From Harmothoe impar (taxonomy: Eukaryota > Annelida > Polychaeta > Phyllodocida > Polynoidae), in NCBI GenBank assembly GCA_947462335.1, contig OX381705.1, positions 39,239,770 through 39,303,769 of the forward strand: a stretch of 64,000 nt of DNA, written 5' to 3'. The notes under the pieces are model-generated. The model was not told the DNA's origin and searched no databases. It saw only the letters and a list, made by a program, of their open reading frames with translations. How positions within the stretch are numbered: the stretch's first letter is position 1; the number at the start of each line of letters is the position of its first letter. Of the stretch, positions 40,955 to 51,817 are shown piece by piece. Made by a program: the position numbers and the translations under genes.

Positions 40955-41031
40955 TGCTTCCTACCACCTCAGGTCGGCGGTCTAGGGCAAATGTATATTT
41001 GTATCATGTTGTTTATCTCATTGCAGTACCG

Positions 41032-41040
<9 letters not shown>
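40955..41040 (+). repeat. Split direct repeat B2
   Basis: 86 bp, identical to B1; marks the right end of the element and runs into (AT)n. Confidence 0.9.

Positions 41041-41081
<41 letters not shown>
41041..41081. repeat. (AT)n microsatellite
   Basis: Pure AT repeat right of the Ngaro element; partner of the run at 36119-36187. Confidence 0.95.
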
Positions 41082-41085
<4 letters not shown>

Positions 41086-42265
41086 TGCATAATGTATGTA
41101 TAAGTTTCAAAATATTGGCAATACCTGGCAGGCTTACATGTGCCCTCCTCCCACTGCAGCTTCTTAATCTGAATGTGAGGGCTGTGATGTTATGTTAGGC
41201 TGTTGGTGGCCAACAAGATGGTGATACTGATAGAGGGGCTCAGTATGAACATCACTGCTCCTGGTGCCAAGATCACTTGCACAATGTTCATTATTAGCCC
41301 TTCTGTATCTGGAAACCCAAAAGCCAGCAACCCTTTCCCCAGTGCGGACCCATTCCCCCTAGGTCTAGGTGCAGGTAATAGGAGAGGTTTTGGATTTTGG
41401 AAGTTGTTTGGAAGATTACCCCTCCCCTAGTTCCTTTGGGGGTTACACCTCCCCTCAGTCCCCACCCATGGCAAGTAGCTCCAGGTAGCAACTTTGGCCG
41501 TCACACCTTTCTCCCCCCCCCCCCCCAATGAGGGCAGATAGTTTCAGATGGCACCTTTGGCAGTCACACATAACCCACCCTACCTAGGGTAGGTAAACAG
41601 CATTTGGCTGCTAGCAGAGGGGGTGGGTATGGGTAATAGTAATTTTCCCAATATCTACTTTTGGGTTTTACAATGGCCTTTCTCTAGGGGCACTAGGGGT
41701 GAGAAATAGCCCGTCATAGCCCAGTTGTAGTCAGACACTATTCAATTTTCTCTAGAAGGAGATAGAAGTGCTAAAATGGGTTCCTTCCATTAGCCTGATT
41801 TTCTTCCATTGTGTAATATAGTTCTTGGGCAAGTAATATTTATTCCTCTATCCATCCTTTGGGGCTAGGCCTAGGTTTATGGTAAAGCCATAAGACAAGA
41901 AACTTGGCATTGCCCTCGCTCTCAAATGGCAATCTCTCACCTGGTACATGAAGTGCCTTGGATTCTCCATGGGTCCTGTCAACCTGACATTTACCTTGGT
42001 CTGGACAGGCCCGACACACACAGGTGTGTGGGCCTGTGCTCCTGTGCTCCCCATAGGGCCTGAACGTTGAAGGCCCTAACTATGTTATAACTGTATCTCA
42101 TGAAGGTTGAATATATGGCACCATGAAATACTCCTGCATAACCTTACCTCTGTATTTGTGACGGTCATGGTAATTAGTGTTCCGTTTCCTACCAAAATTC
42201 ATTCATTTGAATATGGTGGTCTGGACCTGACTGAGGCTTGTTGTGGAACTCTCTAGGAACTCGCA
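41082..42265. other. No gene seen; interior of the 10.5-kb element
   Basis: Contains AGCTCCAGGTAGCAACTTTGG (41470) and AGTTTCAGATGGCACCTTTGG (41549), a diverged short repeat separated by a C run. No coding signal. Confidence 0.5.
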
Positions 42266-42270
42266 GTAGG

Positions 42271-43043
42271 CAGGTCCGGGAAATGGAGGAAAACCCTCCC
42301 CAGAGCCGTTATTTACACCAACAGGGGTAGACACTAACGCTGGCCCGGGAGCCAATGGCCCGTAATTTTGGGTCCGGGCCCGCAGTTTTCTTCAAAACAA
42401 CCTTCCCATGGGCCCGGGTGGCCCACAGGAGATTTTACAAAATATTTGCAAGGAATATACTTGATGTGTATAGTCATGTAATATGTCGTTGGAAAGAGAA
42501 AAATGTGAGCAATTGAAGCAATTTAGTCTCATTTTAACATAGATAAATCAGAAATATATATAATTTTCTCTTTGAAAAAAAGTAAAATGTGGTCTCTGGC
42601 CCACAGCTGAAAATCCGGTCCCATAGATCTTTGGAGCTACGGGCCCGGGTGGCCCACGGCTGATAAAGTTAGTGTCTACCCCTGCACCAGTGTTGATTTT
42701 CACAACGCAGGTAGGTGTGAAAACACTGCAGGGCTCACTGCCTGCTGGGTGAAGTGGAGGAGCACAGAGGGAAAGTCTATAGAAAAAGCTTATTTATATG
42801 TGATTTCATGGCAATCCCATGTATGATTCACTATTCCCATGTATGATTCAAGAGCATACACTAACCTATCTTATGGGATATATACATTTAACAGCAAATT
42901 GATAGAAAATTCAGCAAATGGGTTATAAGAAACCTGTTGCTAATTTTAGCCCTGTAGTGTTTTCACACCTACCTGCGTTGTGAAAATTAACACTGGTGTA
43001 AATAATGGCTCTGGGGAGGGTTTTCCGCCATTTCCCGGACCTG
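42271..43043. mobile_element. MITE with GTAGG duplication, carrying a nested MITE
   Basis: Terminal inverted repeats begin CAGGTCCGGGAAATGG at 42271 and end with the reverse complement at 43043; pairing continues through CCTCCCCAGAGCC, CACCAGTGTT and GGTGTGAAAACACT to about 42735/42950. GTAGG flanks both sides (42266-42270, 43044-43048), a 5-bp duplication. The left arm is interrupted by the element at 42322-42684, which makes the two arms unequal. Confidence 0.8.
42322..42684. mobile_element. Nested 363-bp MITE
   Basis: Ends CAGGGGTAGACACTAAC (42322) and GTTAGTGTCTACCCCTG (42684), hAT-like CAGGGG termini. It contains GGCCCGGG boxes in both orientations near its ends. It splits the left arm of the outer MITE between CACCA and CACCAGTG, so the duplication includes CACCA; the exact length is unclear. 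Confidence 0.75.
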
Positions 43044-43740
43044 GTAGGATATGTCAACAAAGCCCACCAATATATTTAGAGACATTGTGCAATGAATGTC
43101 AGAAAATAACTACATTATCTGGCCCTTCCTTTACCAATTGCACACCAGAGTGCATTTTAATCGCTTACAGAAAATATCATAGACTACTGCAAGCTGAATC
43201 ATATCTAAACTAGGTCATTTCCAGCAATGGCATATTTATTTGAATCAATGTTGTTTAATGTACTCACTAGGTGGTGTGAGAGGTAATATCCACCTGGTGG
43301 AAAACTGAGGGCCATGCCTAGATGTATCATAACAACATGGCGCTGAACTTAAGGATGACTAACTGGTCACTACACCTCAGAATTATTTTCTCTCACAATG
43401 AATATGTGTAATACAATAAATATATTAATTAAAATTGCCAGGAAACAAATCAAATATCTGGGTATCTGATCGATAGAAGCAGAACAGCTCAAAATAGTGG
43501 CAGACCAAAGTTCCAGACCATTACCTACCAAGTTGGTTAGGCAATTCAGACCCGCTCACATGCCCCAATGCACGCTTAAGAAACCCACTACCTTTGTCTC
43601 AAGGACCAGGTTTGGTCTGTATCGGCCCTGTGAACCTGCTGACCAGCCTTCAGTTGTGCCGGTTTTAAAACTATATCTATCTGTAAAAAAATGCAGCACT
43701 CAGTTCTTAGCAGGGAATATGCAGAAGCTCTGTATTCTTA

Positions 43741-44064
43741 GGCCAAAAAAAAAGGTGTGTTTCAGGCAACCCGACCCTAGATTCCAAAAAGGGCCGACCC
43801 TAGCATTTTTTTTCCCAATTTTGGAGATTTTTTTTTTTTTTTGATTTTTATTGTTTATTTTTCTCAATTTTTACAAATTCTTTCAAGAAAATCAAGCTCC
43901 CAGTGACCTCAGAGGCCTGAATAATTGATTGACTTCAGAAAATGGCTTTTTAAGAGGAATATTGAATAACTTCTTGATATTCCTAGTCAATAGAGGAATC
44001 ATTGAATCATTCTGGTGAGTCGCGAGTCGATTTGTCAATTCACGACTCATTCCTGGTTCTCTCT

Positions 44065-44095
<31 letters not shown>

Positions 44096-44161
44096 TCCAA
44101 CCTACCTACCCTAGAAATTCTGACCATGTTGCCTGAAACACACCTTTTTTTTTTTTTGGCC
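43741..44161. mobile_element. 421-bp Harbinger-type MITE, TTA duplication
   Basis: Terminal repeats GGCCAAAAAAAAAGGTGTGT (43741) and its reverse complement ending at 44161, continuing as TTCAGGCAAC. TTA on both sides (43738-43740, 44162-44164). Inside are long T and A runs and GACCCTAG boxes. The size, 3-bp TWA duplication and GGCC ends fit PIF/Harbinger derivatives. Confidence 0.8.
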
Positions 44162-44228
44162 TTAGTAGCCCTACAGACTACTAATATTAGCTGGTTTCTG
44201 AATTACATCAACTCAGCAAATGATTTTA

Positions 44229-44402
44229 CCATATTCGACGTAATAAGCGCCCTGGGCGCTTATAAAATTATTTCCATGGCGTTTTTAGTACTTAAGAGTT
44301 TAAATGTGACCAAAAAGCGTGAAAGTTGTTTGTTCTAGTCTGAAGATGCCCCAAAAAGGGGGGGGTGCTTATTAGGGCGAGGGCGCTTATTACTATTTAC
44401 GG
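44229..44402. mobile_element. 174-bp TA-flanked MITE
   Basis: Ends CCATATTCGACGTAATAAGC and (reverse complement) CCGTAAATAGTAATAAGCGC, flanked by TA at 44227-44228 and 44403-44404. The GCGCCC/GGGCGC core and GTAATAAGCGC motif recur near 57350 (GGCGCTTATTACGTCGAATA), so both belong to one family. Confidence 0.7.
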
Positions 44403-44404
44403 TA

Positions 44405-44953
44405 CACCTATTCCAGGCCCCTCAAACTGAGAGATATATTCAGGTTAGGAGTGTTCATTAATTTTATTAATTACAGGAGGGGTGGTGACATCTCAGAGCC
44501 CCTGCCGTTTGAACTATAAAATGGGCTGGCTTTTTCACTAAAAAAGGGCATAATTTTCTACGCCCTCCCCTCAGGAGGGGTCGAATCTTTTATGCCCCTC
44601 CCCAAAACCGACCCATCCCATGTAGTTAATGAATGAACAATCCCATAACTGTTTCCTGTGTGCAGATGGAGCATGGTAGCACCAGAACACACAATTGGAC
44701 ATTTCAATTTTCGATACTAGTGGAATCAGTTAGTGTACACACTTAGTATTTGATGTTAGAGTCACATACCCCAATCAATAATTGATAATTCAGACCTGAA
44801 ACACGTTGCGTCTATTGGCCATTATAATTTTCTGCTGTTTCTTTATTTGCCTTGATAATAACAGTACGATGCATGAATCAGTATTTTAGCCATATATAGC
44901 ACAGCTAAGGCTATGATCATCCCTCCTCTAGCTCAATCTCCATCTTGGAATGA
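44405..44953. other. No gene seen
   Basis: Inside the 10.5-kb element. AGGAGGGG motifs near 44476 and 44571 only. Confidence 0.5.
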
Positions 44954-45804
44954 ACAATTAAACTTGTCGATGCAATGACGGCCGGCTAAGAGGCTGCTGC
45001 TGCCATCCGTTACTACTCAGTATAGTGCAACCCTGGTACATTCAAGATGGCTACCATGTCTAAAACACTATAAGAGGTAATATAAGTACTCAGGTTATTG
45101 CTTTTATCACCTCAGTTGCCAGAATAGGGAATATGTTATGATAGAGAGGAATTGATAAGGGAGATCAGCTAATTAGTAGGTTTTCTAATGATAATCTTAT
45201 CAAAATCTAAGATGACTGCCATCTATCTTCTCAGAAGTAACACCATTGTATTCCTTGACCCCAGAAATGTATATTTAGCATTTGGAATCATGATTCTAAG
45301 TTGATTAGAAGAGGAGATACATGATTTAGAAATATTTAGTGGCGGCCATCTTGAAATATGGCTGCAATAATGGCTACAGTCTATATCTGCTATGGCCCTA
45401 TATTCATGAATGTGTTTCATATCCTAGGGGATATGTGTGCCAAGTTTAAGATTTTTTCCTGCAGGGTATTATGTGAGGGAAATTATGCATATATCTTCAG
45501 TTTCACATACATAATGCTAATTAGGCCTTAATGAAAAATTATGAAAGGATGCAATTTTGATAATTAGCCATATCCAAGGGTATTTTATCATTTCTGTCAG
45601 ATTTGGACCAATTTGACAGTACTTTTGCTTATCCAACCTGCTAATTGGCCTACCTGATTAGAATATGCTAATTAGGCACCTTAATATGCAAAATTCGCGA
45701 TGACCCCAGGCAGATTTGGATTCTCTGGAAAAAATTACATAAGAATTAACCCTCAAAAATAAATCTCTCATTTGGGTGAGTCACTTATGTAAAATGACCT
45801 GTCT
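44954..45804. repeat. Right long terminal inverted repeat
   Basis: Reverse-complement partner of 35273-36030. It has about 90 bp (around 45480-45600, AATTATGCATATATC to ATCATTTCTGTC) that the left arm lacks. Confidence 0.8.
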
Positions 45805-45809
45805 ATCAT

Positions 45810-47900
45810 GGCCCAGCAAATCTTGGCCTTAGCGGTAGGGTGATAGTACTTCTTTTCAGCAGTCCTCACCCGTTCCAACATATCAAAGTGGTACTGCTGA
45901 ACCAACCGGCCCAGCGGATCCTCCATGATCCATTCCTCGTCGCCAGACGTATCATCCTTGGCATACTCAAGGGGCCGCTGAGCCGACCGACTATCCTTGG
46001 TACAGTCGGCCACACACATAGGAGCAAAATAGCTGAACTTGCTCGTCACATTCGCCTTGATTGTGGTATCAACCAGGGCAGGCAATTACGGTTCGGGCAT
46101 GGTATCTATTTTCGCTAGTACTGCATCGACAGCCTCCGGGGTCTGTCCAGCATCTATTGAAGCCTGACAAACAGCTTTTATCAGGATCCGGTCCCGTTGC
46201 TGTTCCTTCACCTCCTGGGCAGTAAGAGTTTTGCTTGCTCCTACTGCCTCCTGCCTAGCTATCTCAGCCTCTCGCTCGGAGTCCCGGTTGGCGTCCTGCG
46301 TTGCCTTGGCCACAGCCTTGGCAAGCATGCCCGCCGGAGTCTTCTCCTTACGTTTTTCACGCCGACTCAACACTACGTGAAAGCCGGTGAAGGTCTCCAT
46401 GTCTGAGTTGAGTGCCTTTATGGCCTCAGTCTCCACAAGGATACCCCTCTCGAAGTCGGAAGCAAGCAGGGCTCGCTCCTCCTCCATCTCTGTCTGAACA
46501 GCCCGTAAACTCAGCTCCAGCGTTTGGGAAACTAATTGGGAAATGCTCCCCCACTCGGTGCATCCCTCTGAAGGTGTTTAGTTGACCCACACCTCCTATC
46601 AGAGTTTTCTCCAAGTCTGTTAGGGCACACAACAAACAACACCTCAACGGTCTCGGAACCACATCATCATCCTTAAAACGATCATCATGGGAGTGAGGGG
46701 ACAGTATGGAACCGGAACCCCCAGGTCCCGTGTTAGGATCTACCTGCTAAGGGTCCGGACTGCCTCCGGCGGCCTCCCCTAGCTTGGTAGACTTCTCGGA
46801 AGTGTCATCCTGGGCTGCTGTAGAATCCTCCAGTGTAGGGGACCCCGCAGCAGTATCAACAACTTTCACAGGCGCCGGTACGTTGGGCACCTTGAAAGTT
46901 GGGTCCGGCTGCTTCGTAGGAGGATCCATAGGAGCAGTCAGGACGGGTGTGGGCGCAGGTGCTCCCGGTACTGCAGTGGTGGTCACTGAAGAGACCACTG
47001 CAGGCTTGGGATTAGGCCCAAAGAAGTCAATGAAGACGGGAGCCGGAGTAGTTTTTACACTGTCCGTCCGTACTGGTGTCCTTCAGTCGACCTCCACCCT
47101 GACCCGCAAGGGCCGCGGTTTTGGCAACTGAATCGCTGGCATCCAGATCCCGACCAAGCTTGATCAGATCTGTCAGAGGTTGAGAAGCCAAACACTTGAG
47201 AAGTCGACTTCTTCACATCACCGGGAAGTTTCTTGCCTCCCGTAGCAGGTTTAGGAGTCGTCGAAGCTTTTGCTCCACCGGACCCCTTAGGTTTCTTTAC
47301 CTCCTTCCCCAAACTGCTAGCAGTGGCTGAGGTGGCGGAACTCTTCTTGACACTTTCCTTAGTGTCAGACGTGGTACCAGCCTTCTTTGCACCAGGCAAA
47401 GCGGCTGCCATACTCTTTCGGGACTGGCCCTTTGGAGCATCAGGTTTCTCTGATTTCACGTTAGTTGGCTTCTTACCAGGAGCCGACTTCATCACCACTT
47501 TCGAGGCGGAGGACCTGTTGCTAGACTTAGCCCTCAGAGTTTACTCTTACCCGTACGGGTTGCGGGTCCACTCCCCGAGGCCTCCTCACTCGCAGCACTC
47601 TGCATACTCAGGGGGCGGCTCACTGACTGTTTCAAGTTCGGTGAGACCCTCAGGGTGGCCAGTCGTGATGGCCAGTATCCGGTGTCCATTACTTCCATTG
47701 ACCCGAGGCTCTGAGGGCACAATGAAGTCCTCATCACTCAAGGATGACGGTGACTTCCGAATCGGGGAAAGGACCTACTCGACATCCATCTCAGCGAGGC
47801 CCTTTGACAGTTCATCATTATTATTAAGTTTAAACATATGGTTGATATGTATTTTTTTAAATGTAATATATTTATGTAAAATACCCATGCAAAGGGACAC
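45810..47900 (-). pseudogene. N-terminal and middle part of the unrecognised protein
   Basis: Read on the minus strand: an N-terminal Ser/Pro-rich stretch (47890-47540), a Lys/Ser/Pro/Gly-rich basic stretch (47498-47150), a Pro/Thr/Val-rich low-complexity stretch (46998-46747), then a Glu/Ala/Lys-rich helical part (46487-46086) ending in a TAA at 46086-46088. The same frame then continues (VDTTIKANVTSKFSYFAPM ... GRLVQQYHFDMLERVRTAEKKYY) up to the 10.5-kb insertion and on into 35272-34761. Several stops and shifts show it is dead. The basic-disordered, helical, Cys/His, acidic-tail order suggests a gag-like or nucleic-acid-associated protein, but no family is recognised. Confidence 0.5.
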
Positions 47901-48441
47901 TTAAAAACTTCTTGCATATGTGACATCTTGGGAACGACAATTGACATCATCCAATGATGTCACCACCAATCAGAAAATGATGTAAAAATGATGTAATTAA
48001 CATGAGTTTTGCTAGCTGGGTATAGTGTTACTATTAGTGGTAAGCCTATACCGTTGTAGTGCTGAGGACTACGCGTGTAGTCCTCAGCACTTCACATAGT
48101 GCTGAGGACTATGCATAGGCCCTATATATGTGTAGTCCCCCCACACACACACACACCCCCTCCCAATAGGGTTGAAATTATTGAGTTATATATTGGGGAC
48201 TTGCTTGAAAATTGCAAGATAATCCCTTCATTAAAAGGAATCAACCCATAGATTCTTCACAAAAGTCTGTCAGAACATGGCTATGTATGATAGGTGTAAT
48301 ATATCAAAAGAACAGCACCAAACATGGTGCCAATGTTTAGCAAATGGACAAGAACCACCTGACAAGCTACTTCATTAGATGATATTCCACTTGTAGTCAT
48401 CAGATCCTACATATTTATCTGAACAGTGCTCACAGACACTT
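47901..48441. other. No gene seen
   Basis: GTGCTGAGGACTA occurs near 48058 and 48099, once followed by an inverted copy (TAGTCCTCAGCAC near 48077), making a small palindrome. A CACACA run sits at 48140-48156. Confidence 0.5.
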
Positions 48442-48512
48442 GCCCGGTTAGCTCAGTCAGTAGCATGCCTGCCTCTTGATTCATAGGTTGTGAGTTCAAG
48501 CCTCTCTTGGGG
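48442..48512 (+). repeat. tRNA-Lys-derived SINE head, copy 1
   Basis: GCCCGGTTAGCTCAGTCAGT, then CTCTTGATT in the anticodon position and GAGTTCAAGCC as B box, ending TCTTGGG. It matches the layout of tRNA-Lys(CTT) but with too many changes and no good acceptor pairing for a working tRNA. Internal A (TAGCTCAGTCAGTAG) and B boxes suggest a pol III promoter. A similar unit lies 147 bp downstream. Confidence 0.7.
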
Positions 48513-48587
48513 AAAACTGAAAAAGTTTTTCAAACTAGACATGCTAAGTACCAGTGACCATAACATTGGCAGTCCTCAAAGACACTT

Positions 48588-48657
48588 GTCTGGTTAGCTC
48601 AGTCAGTAGCAAGTTTGCCTGTAAATCCTGAGATCCTAAGTTCAAGGCTCTCTTGGA
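48588..48657 (+). repeat. tRNA-Lys-derived SINE head, copy 2
   Basis: GTCTGGTTAGCTCAGTCAGT ... AAGTTCAAGGCTCTCTTGG. Shares with copy 1 the flanking AGACACTTG and the tail GAAAACT(G/A)... TTTTYCAAA, so the whole ~147-bp unit is tandemly duplicated. More diverged from the tRNA than copy 1. Confidence 0.65.
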
Positions 48658-48699
48658 GAAAACTACTAAAATATTTTCCAAATTGGTGTTTGCATGCAC

Positions 48700-51600
48700 A
48701 TCCACCAGGTGGAGCTCGGGTGCCCCTAAACAGTTTTTGAAGGTTCTCAAAGCATCCACAGGGGGGCACTTAGATTGTATCCAGTAGAATGTGAGCCAGA
48801 GTGAGAGCTATTTCAGGAAAACTTTCCCCTACACTTGAGCAGAGAAAGGTGGTCACTGCAGACCATGGCTAGGGGGAGTACCTGTACTAGGCTGTAGACC
48901 TGCTGTAGCACTTGGCAGCTCGAAAAGAGCCATTACTCTACTCCACTTTAATGGTCCATAATATCCATAATAATCAGTCTGAAAATAAAAATTCCAAAAG
49001 GATATGAAAGCCATGATATCACACAATAGGCCTAAAGACCCATATTGGTATTTATGGGCTTTGTAAATATTCTGTTACCCCTACATCCAGGGAATGCATT
49101 ATTTAGCCACGTATATGTCCTAATATAACCTAATATCCGCTTGTAACCACTAGAAATACAATCTAACATGCAATAACTTTTTAAGGGATACCAGTGCCTT
49201 CGGCAGCTGGTGATTATGTGTTAAATACTGTATATGGTCCGTGATAGTAGGCCTACCCCCCCTCCCCCCCATCCACACACACATAGGCCTACAACAAAAT
49301 AAAGGACAACTGCCCCCCCCTCTTCCTAGCCAGTGCGCTCCCCCCTCCAGCCCCCCCACACACACAGCCGACCAGGACAGAACCGACCGCGGGAACGGAC
49401 ATGGCAGCGTTCCTCCGCCCCAGTTGGTGACGTCATGTGGCCTTCACCACTGACAGGGGCGCCGCTGTTGTCAACCACATCGTCGATAGGAAAGATTCAG
49501 GTCATTTCTCTCAGTTATTTGAGCGTATTTTGATGCAATATTTTAATTACGACATGTTCTTGGTATCTTATGTTGATTACGTTTGTATATAATTATTTTT
49601 TGTCCATAGAAACGCTACTTTAGTACTCAATTGCAGGAGAAAATAATGGTGGGATATTGCGAATTTCCTCGCAACTTGTTGCTAGGCACTCTGTGTGAGA
49701 GTATTTGTTTTAAATGCAACTTTTCTATCAAATACACTTATATAAAGTCGATTGATTAGTTGAGGAAGTGATAAAGCGTATACTAGATACTCTAAACAAT
49801 AAATGAATTAGAACTTTAGAGAAAAATCGAGTTAACCTTGAAAAAAGTACATATTTTAGATAGCCTCTTTTGGTTTATCTATTCCCGGCGAGCATTCAAT
49901 GCTATTTCAATGGGGTGGTTTGCTGGTGCCAAATAATGCCGTTTTATATATATGGGAAATACATTGTATTTTCAGGTGTGCCTAGCTCCGTTATGATTAT
50001 CTGTGTTTTTCATTCTGATCTGAGCTGCTTAATTATAGTTTTCATGAGCTGATACTCGATTGATTGTGTGATATACATCACATGTGACCCAGGGTCCCAA
50101 CCCCAACCACAGCTCAACCCCTACCAATATTCTTTGTACCAAATGTAGTGGCCAGAGCCAATGGTTGGAGACAAATCTTTGTGCACCACTATTGGAGTAT
50201 CTCTTGCTGTTAAAAGCGTCTCATTTTTTTATCTCACCTTCTCTTTAACACTGAGCTCTATGGGTGTCTGTGTGAATGTGACTCTTTTAAAGGGTGGATT
50301 CAAGGTCACTCTGCTATTCTTTAGCATTAGTTCAGAGAGATCAACATTTTCACCTAAAAGTGAACCTTTTTGAATGACTTTTTTGGCTTATAAATTATTA
50401 TTTTTTGGCGCTGTTTTTGCATAAGGGGGGACAGCCATTACTTGAAAGCATACAGTGATGCAGTTGTATTTATTCTAGATGAAAAACAAAACAAATGCAG
50501 GCTGGTTGAAGTTGGACAACAAACCCACTCCATTTTGGCAGAAACCGTCTCCCTTAAACCCAGGGTCCCCTGGGTCAATAACAGGTCTGTCCAACTGAGA
50601 GACTCCACAAATAAGCCCACTTAGTGCAGTTACTGCTATGGGCAGGATTATACTCAGATTGACTCCAATAATGGTATCAATTTTAAGTTGGAGTTTTCTG
50701 GCAGCCCATTGCTAGAGCTGATAGTCCAGAGCCTTGGCGTTCAGGGGGTGTAAGAATATTTCTGAGGTTCCATTAAATTCTCACAAATTAAGGGAAAATA
50801 CTGAAATGTCGCAGAGAAGCGGCCGTTTTCGAGGCCCTGAGCGGTACAGGTAAACACCCTACTATCTCTTCGTATTGATACCATCTATCTTCTCCACCCA
50901 TTGGCTCCCACCCACCTGTCTTGATGGCTTCCCTGAAAGTTGGACTTCTGAAATGAGGGGAAAAATGGTCCCTGGGCGTCTCCCTTAGACTCAGCGCAAC
51001 CCTGAGTCAATGATGAAGTGAGGAGTATCTACAGTGCCTGTGACTTATCCTGTTTTACTGAAATACTTGATATGCCTCCTCAAAACAATAGACTTGGATG
51101 TGCCTAGCTCAGGTTGTCATTCCCTGAGGCGGGCTCGGGTTGGATTTTTGCACCATTGTGGTGTGCCCCTAGAATACATTCGACAAGCTGGGTGAGTCCG
51201 ACTGTACACGTGATGTTATGAATTTGTATAATTGTTGATTCTGGGATTTTGGCATATTTCAGGCCCAAGTCCACTACTGTGCTATCTGTGCCTTCCATTA
51301 TCTAAGCCAGAATCAATGGCAGTTCAATAGAATAAAACAACCCAGTTGTTTTGTATATTGGTAGGAGGAGACAAATACCCTCCTTAGTGGCTAGTTGAGG
51401 AACCGCGTCACTGGCAAGCACCACCACGCCACCTGGTGTGGGTTGGCTCCCTTATTCATTGTTGCTGCTGGGTGAGTCCATCTATAATCAACCAATGGCT
51501 CCCGGATGACCATCTCAGAATTCATCCTTATTGGGTAGGATGATGGCCCAATATCTTCTGAGTAACATCTGTAAATATTGACTCCAAATTTCAAGTGGTT

Positions 51601-51817
51601 TGGATGTGGCAACCCATTTAGTGAAGGGTAGTGGGCTCATCAAAAGCAGATCTTAAAGCTGGTTCATTTTCACGAGTGTCCCATGTGAAAACTATGGCAA
51701 CAGGGAACCCACAACTATAGCAATGAAATATTCTATATATGGACAGGGAACACAACATGCAACATTTAAGATATCTCTCAACTTGTAGGGGCAGGACAAC
51801 TCCAAACTCAGTCAGAA
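48700..51817. other. No gene seen; single-copy-looking sequence
   Basis: No frame with recognisable content on either strand. 49240-49370 is C-rich; 49370-49480 has more CpG than its surroundings. Later sequence is ordinary AT-rich DNA. Confidence 0.5.
49428..49435. promoter_or_regulatory. Perfect CRE palindrome TGACGTCA
   Basis: Full cAMP-response element inside the most CpG-rich 100 bp of the region (ACCGCGGGAACGG, CCGCCCC, GGCGCCGC nearby). This could be a promoter or enhancer of a gene whose body is not recognisable here, or chance. Confidence 0.35.

Larger units (their letters stand above)
36190..41040 (+). mobile_element. Ngaro-like tyrosine-recombinase retroelement
   Basis: Three ORFs (gag-like 36405-37490, RT-RNase H 37491-39770, tyrosine recombinase 39618-40578) inside split direct repeats: A1 (36190-36396), then after the genes B1 (40609-40694), A2 (40695-40915) and B2 (40955-41040). 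This A...BAB order is the hallmark of Ngaro-type DIRS relatives, which replicate through a circular intermediate joined by the recombinase. B1 and B2 are identical over 86 bp and A1/A2 nearly so, and all three frames are open, so the copy is young. No methyltransferase domain is seen, consistent with Ngaro and not DIRS1. Confidence 0.9.
35273..45805. mobile_element. 10.5-kb element with ~0.8-kb terminal inverted repeats
   Basis: Terminal inverted repeats (35273-36030 and 44954-45804) start AGACAGGTCATTTTACATAA and match over most of their length with small indels. TCAT flanks both sides (35269-35272, 45806-45809). Excision of the element and one TCAT restores an open frame in the interrupted protein, which fixes the borders well. 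No transposase for it is visible; the interior is occupied by a Ngaro retroelement and MITEs. Long repeats and a 4-bp duplication fit Sola-like or other foldback elements but do not prove a superfamily. Confidence 0.8.

Noticed and set aside
43741..44161. LINE poly(A) tail from the long A and T runs
   Set aside because: Runs lie symmetrically within a MITE with inverted termini and TTA duplication.
35273..45805. Polinton/Maverick giant transposon
   Set aside because: Long repeats starting AG would fit, but no polymerase B, integrase, ATPase or capsid genes are present, and the duplication is 4 bp rather than 6.
47233..47904. 223-codon plus-strand gene
   Set aside because: It is the antisense of the Lys/Ser/Pro-rich minus-strand protein, has no domain and is best explained by composition.
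48442..48512. Functional tRNA-Lys gene
   Set aside because: A and B boxes are present but the acceptor and anticodon stems pair poorly, and a second diverged copy lies next to it; a SINE explains this better.
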